A stretch of DNA of 15,457 nt. Source: Candidatus Saccharibacteria bacterium UBA4727 (GTDB lineage: Bacteria > Patescibacteriota > Saccharimonadia > Saccharimonadales > Saccharimonadaceae). The position numbers and the translations under genes were made by a program. Position 1 is the first letter of the stretch. Each line of letters opens with the position of its first letter. Location of the stretch: the NCBI GenBank assembly GCA_002404195.1, contig DHJF01000045.1, forward strand, positions 1 through 15,457. Direction: 5' to 3'. Under the pieces are notes generated by a model. That model had not been told where the DNA came from, made no database searches, and was given only the letters and a program-made list of their open reading frames with translations. Below are positions 7,559-13,133 of this stretch, piece after piece.

Positions 7559-10402
7559 CTAGCGGAGCTTAATCGATATCTCGTCGTCTTTGTTTCCATC
7601 GTCACCACCCCTTAGATGCAGGCTGGTTGGCGCTGGTGCTACGGGCTGTATAAATGTGTCTACGGGTGCCTGCGTTGCCACAGTGGGCTCTGACGGGTTC
7701 AAGGGGGCTATTGCCGGCGGGGTTACCTGCAAGCCAGCTGGTTTTGGCATATTTACCTGCGCAGGTGGACCAAATGGCGACGGAGCAGCCGGCGCTATAC
7801 CCACTGGCTTCTGCGCACCCAGCGTCTGACGCTTAGCCAACCACTCGTCCAAGAACGATGAGCCAGAAGATCCAGTGGCGGGCGCCATGCCCGTCATGCG
7901 CTCTTGTTGTAACTTCTTCAGCGCATCGGTCTTCGCCTTTTTCTCAGCGTCGGCTGCGCCCAAGCGCGTAAAGATCGCTTTTTCAACAACCGCACGCGGC
8001 TGACCATATTTCGCCGCCGAGAGACGCTTCAAGGCACTACTGAGCTGGGCGTTGCTTTGCCCCATCGGTGAGACAAACGACATACTGAACGGTGCAGATG
8101 GCACATTATTAATCATAACACTGGTAATTGACTGGTAGTTTGGCATCTTGGTCAGATCTTCGGCATCAAACGTCGGTGAAAATTTCTTCACCAGTATCTC
8201 GGCGTCAGTAATACCAATACGACCACTAATCACCGTACCGACGTTACCAATAATGGCCTCACGGATTTTATCGGTCAGCTGCGTCATGAACTGGTTACCC
8301 AGAATAAGATTCAGGCGATACTTACGCGCCTCAGACAAGATACTCTCAAAGCTTTCCGTCGCAAAGTTCTGAAACTCATCAACATACAGTGAAAAGTCAG
8401 TACGTTGATCTTCGGGCGTATCAGCTCGGCCCATCGCCGCTGCCTGAAACTTCATGACAAAGATAATACCGAGCAGTTTAGAGTTGAGCTCACCCATCTT
8501 ACCCTTTGACAGGTTCACTAAGAGGATCTTTTTATTGTCCATGATATCGCGCAAATTAAAGCCGGACTTGGTCTGACCGATGATATTACGCATCGAGTCG
8601 TTACTGATAAACGGACCGAACTTACTGACCACCCAGCTGATTACCTCACCCGATTCATTCGATTTTTGAGAGTTGGGAAATTCCTTGGTCCAAAAATCAA
8701 TCACCGTCTGATCGGTGACGTATTTCAATTTACTTTTCATAAAGTCTTGATCAATCAATAACTTTGGAATATCAATAAAGGTGCCGCCAGCTGGATCACT
8801 CATTAAGAGCAATGCACAGTTACGGAAGATGTGCTCCAGGCGCGGCCCGACAATACCGGTGTGGCCTGGGTCGTACAGACCGTACAGCATATTAATCGCC
8901 TCTTGTACTAAAAAGTCTTTTTGGTCAGGGTGATCGAATTCAAACATATTCAGGCCAATTGGATTGGTCATATCACCTGGGTTAAAGTAAATAACGTCTT
9001 CGACGCGCTCTTTTGGCACCTTCCCGAGCAGATTCTCAACCGAATCACCGTGCGGGTCGACAAACGCAAAACCACGGCCATCCATCATATCTTGAAAGGC
9101 GAGGTTCTCCAACAGCACCGACTTACCGGTACCGGTCTGACCGATGATATAGGTATGGCGGCGGCGGTCATTCGTGCTCAGGCGAATTGGCTTCTTACTT
9201 CCACGGAACTCGTTGTAGCCGAGCAGCACCCCTTCGTCCATCACCTGAGTCGGACCATCAACTTGCTTGGACATTTGGCGCTGCACCTGTGACGTTGGGA
9301 TACTGGTTTGGTCGGGCAGGTGAAAAATCGTGGCGAGTTCAATACTATTAAGAATATTCTGCGTCACCGCTTGCGGGAAAAAACGAAAAATATAGGCCGT
9401 TACCAGTTCGTCGATATTTTTTGTCATCGCAAACTTAAAGCCGTTAAACGTTGGTGAATCAAATAGGGAAAAAGCCGCGACAACATTCTGCAGCAAAACT
9501 TGTGAGTGAGTGGCGGTATTAGATGACACGACGACGCGGACGAGCACTTCGTAGCCCGGATAACGCGTCTTTTCTTCAATCGCCTCGACAGTTTTTTGTT
9601 CAAGCGACGTCAGCTGCTTGTCTTCTGGCTTGGCGTCACCTGTTTCAGGCGGTTTCCAGAGCGCTTCCATCAAGTCTTTTGGGGCAATCATGCCGCCAAA
9701 CCCGGCCTTCTTCTTGCCCTTATCCTTGGTGATTTTATTCGCCGCTTCAACTGAGTTTCGGGTCCAGCCTTCGCGCGCCGGGCGCAGCAACACTTGTATC
9801 GCGACGCCGTCTTCGCGGCCCGCCGCCGACAAGGCATTCAAAAGCGCGCGCGAAGCATCACGCTTTGATTCTTGGTAGGTTGCAATCGGATAGACAAAAT
9901 CTTTCTTTAGCGTAAACTCGCCACCAATCGTCCCGCTCATTTTACCCACTTGGCTAAAAATACTATGCTCAGTCACTTCTTCAAGGCGGGCTGATGGATA
10001 GGCAGCCGCAATTGCCTGCTGGACAACATCAACCAAGACAGTCGGGACGACCGTGTAATAATGCACTAAACCCTGCCGGGCAATAATCTCGAACGACAAA
10101 TGACGCTGCCCGTAAATCTTGCTCTTAAAACCCTTGGTGGCAGTACTGGCAATAATGTTATACATCACCTGCGCCTGCGACAGCACTTCTTCAGTTAAGT
10201 CACGAGCATCTCGGCTACCACCTTCAACATCATCGGTTGATGGCGGGAGATGAATGAGCATCGGTACCATCTTGAGGCCACGTTCGTAGTTTTTTGCCTC
10301 ACGTAGCGTCTTACGATACTGTGAAAAAACAAAGATACCGACAGCCGAACCTAAAAAGACAATGATGAAAACGCTGATAAAAACACCCGTCATAGCCGTC
10401 AT
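7559..10402 (-). CDS. VirD4/TraG-like type IV secretion coupling ATPase
   Basis: This 947-residue protein has one N-terminal membrane helix (about 5-27), a long conserved linker (40-390), and then a RecA-like ATPase of the VirD4/TraG/HerA class. Walker A is GQTGTGKS (421-428), Walker B is SLYVDEFQNF (671-680), and GNQFMTQL (702-709) fits a downstream sensor motif. The family moves DNA or protein through envelope channels in type IV secretion and conjugation. The C-terminal 110 residues are Pro- and Ala-rich and likely disordered, ending in a charged tail. The start at 10402 is preceded by GAGGG (10406-10410); ATG at codon 4 fits that site less well. It follows the small gene by nine bases, forming one operon. 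No VirB4, VirB6 or relaxase is in the window, so DNA or protein cargo cannot be told. Confidence 0.88.
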   Translation of the reverse strand: MTAMTGVFISVFIIVFLGSAVGIFVFSQYRKTLREAKNYERGLKMVPMLIHLPPSTDDVEGGSRDARDLTEEVLSQAQVMYNIIASTATKGFKSKIYGQRHLSFEIIARQGLVHYYTVVPTVLVDVVQQAIAAAYPSARLEEVTEHSIFSQVGKMSGTIGGEFTLKKDFVYPIATYQESKRDASRALLNALSAAGREDGVAIQVLLRPAREGWTRNSVEAANKITKDKGKKKAGFGGMIAPKDLMEALWKPPETGDAKPEDKQLTSLEQKTVEAIEEKTRYPGYEVLVRVVVSSNTATHSQVLLQNVVAAFSLFDSPTFNGFKFAMTKNIDELVTAYIFRFFPQAVTQNILNSIELATIFHLPDQTSIPTSQVQRQMSKQVDGPTQVMDEGVLLGYNEFRGSKKPIRLSTNDRRRHTYIIGQTGTGKSVLLENLAFQDMMDGRGFAFVDPHGDSVENLLGKVPKERVEDVIYFNPGDMTNPIGLNMFEFDHPDQKDFLVQEAINMLYGLYDPGHTGIVGPRLEHIFRNCALLLMSDPAGGTFIDIPKLLIDQDFMKSKLKYVTDQTVIDFWTKEFPNSQKSNESGEVISWVVSKFGPFISNDSMRNIIGQTKSGFNLRDIMDNKKILLVNLSKGKMGELNSKLLGIIFVMKFQAAAMGRADTPEDQRTDFSLYVDEFQNFATESFESILSEARKYRLNLILGNQFMTQLTDKIREAIIGNVGTVISGRIGITDAEILVKKFSPTFDAEDLTKMPNYQSITSVMINNVPSAPFSMSFVSPMGQSNAQLSSALKRLSAAKYGQPRAVVEKAIFTRLGAADAEKKAKTDALKKLQQERMTGMAPATGSSGSSFLDEWLAKRQTLGAQKPVGIAPAAPSPFGPPAQVNMPKPAGLQVTPPAIAPLNPSEPTVATQAPVDTFIQPVAPAPTSLHLRGGDDGNKDDEISIKLR

Positions 10403-10411
10403 TGGCCCTCG

Positions 10412-10834
10412 CTACTGCGAGGTACCGAGTTCCCTTCCGTAGCGTTTACGCAAATAGTCAGCCTGAAGCTTACTCACCTCTTGTTCGCGACGATACGGGT
10501 CGTCCTTAGTCTGCGCGATAATCTTCTTGGCTTTATCAACCCATTCTTTTTCAATCAGATCTTCGTCGCTCGCCACAATCGGCATGTCATCAACAGCAGG
10601 AGCCGGCTGCGTTTGATCATTAACGACTGGGGCTGGTAAGGGAGCAACGACGGGGGCTGGTAATGTTGTAGTTGACACAACATTACCAATTGTCTCAGCT
10701 TGGCGCTCGACATTTTCACGACCAATTTCAAGCTGCCGTGCGGCCGCCTGCTCTGGTGTTTGTTCAAGATTTTGCCCATAGTTCACCTCCGACTGCGCTG
10801 GTCCAAGGTTGAGTTCAGGGCTTCTAGGTTCCAT
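10412..10834 (-). CDS. Small conserved partner of the type IV ATPase, function unknown
   Basis: With the start at 10834 this is a 140-residue soluble, acidic protein. The first 90 residues are low in complexity and contain a repeated LPAPVV (58-63, 66-71). The C-terminal 50 (IEKEWVDKAKKII, then DDPYRREQEVSKLQADYL and KRYG) look like a conserved helical module I associate with genes beside type IV secretion genes in Candidate Phyla Radiation genomes. It may dock on the ATPase. An in-frame start at 10927 is possible on paper but would overlap the upstream gene and include the promoter. The chosen ATG has no ribosome-binding site, and a TATAAT ends seven bases before it, so the mRNA is probably leaderless. 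Confidence 0.75.
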   Translation of the reverse strand: MEPRSPELNLGPAQSEVNYGQNLEQTPEQAAARQLEIGRENVERQAETIGNVVSTTTLPAPVVAPLPAPVVNDQTQPAPAVDDMPIVASDEDLIEKEWVDKAKKIIAQTKDDPYRREQEVSKLQADYLRKRYGRELGTSQ

Positions 10835-10841
10835 ATCTGTA

Positions 10842-10850
10842 ATTATAGCA
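10842..10850 (-). promoter_or_regulatory. Extended -10 promoter for a leaderless mRNA
   Basis: On the minus strand TGC-TATAAT occupies 10850 to 10842, an extended -10 element with a consensus hexamer. Seven bases separate it from the ATG at 10834, so the expected transcription start coincides with the start codon. No good -35 hexamer is present at the normal spacing. Confidence 0.65.
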
Positions 10851-10877
10851 TAATCATCACGCGACAAGCAGTGTAAT

Positions 10878-11264
10878 TTAGTTGGTTCTCTTCGCAATAT
10901 AAATACAAGTAATCGTTGTAAATACAATAATTAGCATAACGTCAGATATACTCACTTTTCCAACCGATTGCATACCAACGAACATGACTGGTGCAAGCGC
11001 TAGAACTGAGGAAAAATAGTAGGCACGACCAAGAGTTAGCGGTCGAACGGGGCGGCGTGTCACCGCCTGACGCGACAGCCTCGCGAGGCCACGGCTTCCC
11101 CAGAAAAGTAAAAAAGTCAGCACACTAAGCACTGACAGATACATCAAAATAAAAACGATAAGAATTCCGAGGGGACCAATCGTTGACGGAGTCGTTGTCT
11201 GCAATAAAATAATCAGCAACATGGTTGCTGCGATGAAACTGATTGCGATAACTCTTGCCAACAT
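10878..11264 (-). CDS. Four-helix membrane protein, function unknown
   Basis: From ATG 11264 this is a 128-residue hydrophobic protein with predicted membrane helices at about 4-21, 30-54, 81-99 and 107-123, and a basic cytoplasmic loop (SRGLARLSRQAVTRRPVR) between helices two and three. No motif points to a function. The frame stays open upstream to a GTG at 11315, which would add 17 residues, but the extra part overlaps a -10 element (TATAGT, 11274-11279). The ATG at 11264 puts helix one at the N-terminus. AAGGA precedes it too closely to be ideal. It is first in the cluster leading to the type IV ATPase. Its upstream DNA is unusually structured. Confidence 0.7.
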   Translation of the reverse strand: MLARVIAISFIAATMLLIILLQTTTPSTIGPLGILIVFILMYLSVLSVLTFLLFWGSRGLARLSRQAVTRRPVRPLTLGRAYYFSSVLALAPVMFVGMQSVGKVSISDVMLIIVFTTITCIYIAKRTN

Positions 11265-11273
11265 ATCCTTCAC

Positions 11274-11282
11274 ACTATACCA
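11274..11282 (-). promoter_or_regulatory. Extended -10 promoter for the four-helix membrane protein
   Basis: On the minus strand TGG-TATAGT occupies 11282 to 11274. Initiation would fall about three bases before the ATG at 11264, making a nearly leaderless mRNA. The -35 region is poor. Confidence 0.5.
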
Positions 11283-11302
11283 CCAAATTAACATGAGAGT
11301 CT

Positions 11303-11388
11303 GAGTAGTAAGCACAAACGCTTAGGTAAACACTGTCCGCCTTATAAATAACTATTAGCGCGTGTACCAGTAAGCAGGCTTACTACTC
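11303..11388. repeat. Three-armed repeat allowing alternative pairing
   Basis: GAGTAGTAAGC (11303-11313) and GCTTACTACTC (11378-11388) are perfect inverted copies. A third arm, AGTAAGC (11369-11375), also pairs with 11378-11384 across two bases. The two helices cannot form together. With bulges the long pairing continues toward AGAGTCT on the left and AGACGTCT on the right. Confidence 0.8.
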
Positions 11389-11449
11389 GAGACGTCTACT
11401 GACCGCTCCAGGAAAACCTGAAGCATATCATTGTTTACATATCGTTCCA

Positions 11450-11508
11450 CGATGTGTCTAGTACTGGCAGAGCTATCGATAATAGCAAGGTTTTTACTAG
11501 ACACATCG
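11450..11508. repeat. 14-bp perfect inverted repeat
   Basis: CGATGTGTCTAGTA (11450-11463) and its exact reverse complement (11495-11508) flank a 31-base loop that contains a further small hairpin (11472-11486). No T-tract follows on either strand, so it is not an ordinary terminator. Confidence 0.9.
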
Positions 11509-11746
11509 GTACTTGATCGATGTAAAATACTGAGCCCTTACGGGCGGAGTATCGGCAACGCTACTATCGTCATAGAATAGTAAAAGGTGCGTGAGCAGTT
11601 GCTCAATTTCACTTGTCTTGCAGGTGATAATACTACCATTCTATGGATCGTTGTGTTGCCGACTTTCCGTCTATAGCGGCGGTTGTCTCGTTTGAATTGT
11701 TAAGGTGTTTTTTACTTTGTTTGTTTTGTTCTAAAAGCTTGTGTCT

Positions 11747-11775
11747 ACACTATCACGATTATGCCTATCGGTCAA
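11747..11775 (-). promoter_or_regulatory. Possible promoter of the structured RNA
   Basis: On the minus strand TTGACC (11770-11775) and TAGTGT (11747-11752) are 17 bases apart. The -35 is good and the -10 is weak. Downstream, 11695-11703 repeats the TTAACAATT seen in the rRNA leader. Confidence 0.35.
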
Positions 11776-11902
11776 TACTTTGCATCCAATAAACGATGTA
11801 AATATTGTATATTGACTGAATTTATTTTATTTCTCATCTGTTAAATGATGTATGTTGTTTTTATATCTACGATGTATAAAAGTCTACATTAAATAAATAA
11901 CG
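11776..11902. other. AT-rich non-coding stretch
   Basis: This segment is markedly A+T rich with several short CGATGTA repeats (also at 11518 and 11450). No gene, terminator or clear promoter can be assigned. It lies between the candidate structured RNA and a C-rich relic frame. Confidence 0.5.
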
Positions 11903-12359
11903 ATGAAAGTCACCTCCTACGAGTCTTGTTTCTCTCCGTACTACACGTCTAACCTTTATCTTACCTACACAACGGAACGGCGACTATACGCCAGCACCAA
12001 TAGTCCACCTCCAAGAAGAGCTCGACAGTACATACCGCGCACCATACGTAAATATTAGGCATGGGAACGTATGTATCGTCCCTACATCGGCCAATAACCT
12101 CAGCAGCCTTCAGAGCCCGACATCAGCAATGCGTCAGTCCTCGGCCGAACTCCTCAACAATGCACGCCCGGCTGCAGCCCCACCTAAAGACCCCGACTCG
12201 CGAACAGCCTATAGCGCCAGCCCTGGCTCACCGAGTATGCCTAGTACGATTAACCTAGCAGAGCCGGCAACGTCAACGATTGACCTGCCGGCCGATCGTT
12301 CATTTCGGACGACACTTCCCGGACACGAACACCTGCATGCAGGTAATAATTCAACCTGA
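11903..12359 (+). pseudogene. Possible relic coding region, unidentified
   Basis: The strand is C-rich and gene-like compared with the AT-rich DNA before it. A frame from ATG 11903 gives 51 residues (MKVTSYESCF...) to a TAG at 12056, without a ribosome-binding site. A second frame is free of stops from 11907 to 12359 but has no ATG until 12129; from there it encodes 76 residues rich in Pro, Ala, Ser and Thr (ARPAAAPPKDPDSR and onward). Neither piece resembles a protein I know. The mix suggests a decayed gene like the nearby comM remnant, possibly the tail of a low-complexity protein. It could also be non-coding. Confidence is low. Confidence 0.25.
12331..12344. repeat. 14-bp perfect palindrome
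   Basis: ACCTGCATGCAGGT reads the same on both strands. A third arm, ACCTG (12354-12358), can pair with CAGGT of the palindrome. No gene is adjacent; the role is unknown. Confidence 0.7.
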
Positions 12360-12416
12360 AAAATACAAGTACCCATAATTAGTAGCTCCCCGTCTAGCAT
12401 AAGCACCATATATAGC

Positions 12417-12425
12417 TTATCCACA
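12417..12425 (+). promoter_or_regulatory. Perfect DnaA-box sequence
   Basis: TTATCCACA matches the consensus DnaA binding site exactly. It is flanked by a small inverted repeat, ATAAGC/GCTTAT (12399-12420). I found no second good box nearby, so an origin is not established. Confidence 0.4.
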
Positions 12426-12463
12426 CCCTTGTTTTATTCTGTCGACATTTTTTATAAATACTG

Positions 12464-12492
12464 TTGACTTAAGCGCTTTGACGTCATATTAT
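12464..12492 (+). promoter_or_regulatory. Promoter of a candidate small RNA
   Basis: TTGACT (12464-12469) and TATTAT (12487-12492) are 17 bases apart, the best promoter in the gene-poor region on this strand. Transcription would start near 12500. Confidence 0.65.
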
Positions 12493-12499
12493 AGGGGTA

Positions 12500-12595
12500 G
12501 CCACTGAATAAATAAATTATACAGCGGCCAAAAATAAACAGCATACAAAACTCCACACGAAACAACCACTACTCGCAGGTGGTTGTTTTATTTTA
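12500..12595 (+). ncRNA. Candidate small RNA of about 95 nt
   Basis: A good promoter (12464-12492) and an intrinsic terminator (12561-12595) delimit this short transcript. It has no ATG-initiated frame inside. The 5' 60 bases are A-rich and largely unstructured, and the 3' end is the terminator hairpin, a layout seen in regulatory small RNAs. It converges on tmRNA without overlapping it. Targets cannot be told from sequence. Confidence 0.45.
12561..12595 (+). terminator. Intrinsic terminator of the candidate small RNA
   Basis: AACAACCAC (12561-12569) pairs with GTGGTTGTT (12579-12587) in nine perfect pairs, followed by TTATTTTA on the plus strand. Confidence 0.8.
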
Positions 12596-12622
12596 CGGCT
12601 TATGACACGGGGATCGATCTAT

Positions 12623-12647
12623 AAAAAACACCCTGACGGGTGTTTTT
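12623..12647 (-). terminator. ssrA terminator
   Basis: CACCC and GGGTG flank a four-base loop, with A-runs and T-runs outside, giving a U-tract on the minus strand 13 bases after the tmRNA CCA end. It can work in both directions. Confidence 0.85.
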
Positions 12648-12659
12648 ACTATTCAAAAT

Positions 12660-13067
12660 TGGTGGAGCTGCGGGGTACTGCCCCCCGGTCCAAAAGGTAA
12701 CGGATTATTCGTCTACAAGCATAGTTTGTCTTAGGTTTTTACGACCGCTCAGACTGAAAGATAAACAAAAATGTCTGATTGGTCACGTGGTAAAATTTTC
12801 TCCGCTAGCGCCACTGCGCGCTAATGGAGTAAGCGACATGAGTATAACACCACTCTCTTCTATGTCGCCTGAAGAAAATGATGACGTAGCGTATTAGGCT
12901 GCGTATGAGACAGCAAGAGGAGCTGGAGTAAATGCTTGCGCAAATACTGCAGGGATGCTCTTAACTGCCGTAGCAAGTTTGTTTGCAATTAAAAATATAC
13001 GTACGTGTATGGTCGGCTTGCAAAATAATCTGTTAAGTTCCCTCTGTCGAAAGCTAATTTCAGCCCC
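12660..13067 (-). ncRNA. ssrA: tmRNA (ssrA)
   Basis: tmRNA rescues stalled ribosomes, acting first as an alanine tRNA and then as an mRNA for a degradation tag, with SmpB. On the minus strand the 5' end GGGGCTG (13067-13061) pairs with CAGCTCC (12670-12664), followed by the discriminator A and an encoded CCA at 12660. The 5' domain has the expected GAAATTAGCTTTCGACAG. The tag frame starts at GCA 12986 and stops at TAA 12894, giving 30 residues that begin ANKLATAV and end LAVSYAA. The start AN and the end AA are typical; the length is long. The gene is one-piece, about 408 nt. An extended -10 promoter precedes it and a terminator follows. It diverges from the comM remnant. Confidence 0.95.
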
Positions 13068-13082
13068 AACATGAATACACCT

Positions 13083-13091
13083 AGTATACCA
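13083..13091 (-). promoter_or_regulatory. Extended -10 promoter of ssrA
   Basis: On the minus strand TGG-TATACT occupies 13091 to 13083. Initiation near 13076 would leave a short 5' extension for RNase P to remove before the mature end at 13067. The -35 region is poor. Confidence 0.6.
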
Positions 13092-13133
13092 TTATTTACA
13101 GGTAGGCACCAGTTGTGATTAACTGTAAGCGTT

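Larger units (their letters stand above)
11303..11740 (-). ncRNA. Candidate structured RNA or long regulatory leader, novel
   Basis: Read on the minus strand this stretch folds as a chain of helices. 11655-11662 pairs with 11552-11559 (eight bases) and 11638-11645 with 11571-11578 (eight bases), enclosing GAGC-AACT-GCTC. 11527-11552 is a hairpin topped by GCCC-GTAA-GGGC, a GNRA loop on this strand only. 11495-11508 pairs with 11450-11463 in 14 perfect pairs, with the inner hairpin GCTAT/ATAGC, and an outer pairing of 11520-11526 with 11434-11440. Finally 11378-11388 can pair either locally with 11369-11375 or over 11 bases with 11303-11313. A promoter candidate lies at 11747-11775. It is not recognisably RNase P, 6S or SRP RNA. 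It may be a free RNA or a leader of the membrane-protein gene. Confidence 0.5.

Noticed and set aside
10835..10927. Longer N-terminus for the small type IV partner (start 10927)
   Set aside because: It would overlap the upstream membrane gene by 50 bases, cover the promoter at 10842, and add 31 residues unlike the rest of the protein.
11670..11690. GGAAAGTC on the minus strand (near 11670), resembling conserved region I of RNase P RNA
   Set aside because: The other conserved blocks of RNase P RNA (ACAGAA and the GGTG-type region) are missing at the expected distances, so the match is probably chance.
12640..12897. 85-residue frame on the plus strand across 12640-12897
   Set aside because: It lies antisense inside the tmRNA gene and has no similarity or codon pattern of a real gene.
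11303..13133. CRISPR array or insertion sequence in the gene-poor region
   Set aside because: No regularly spaced direct repeats, no transposase frame and no matching terminal repeats were seen; the repeats present are single inverted pairs.
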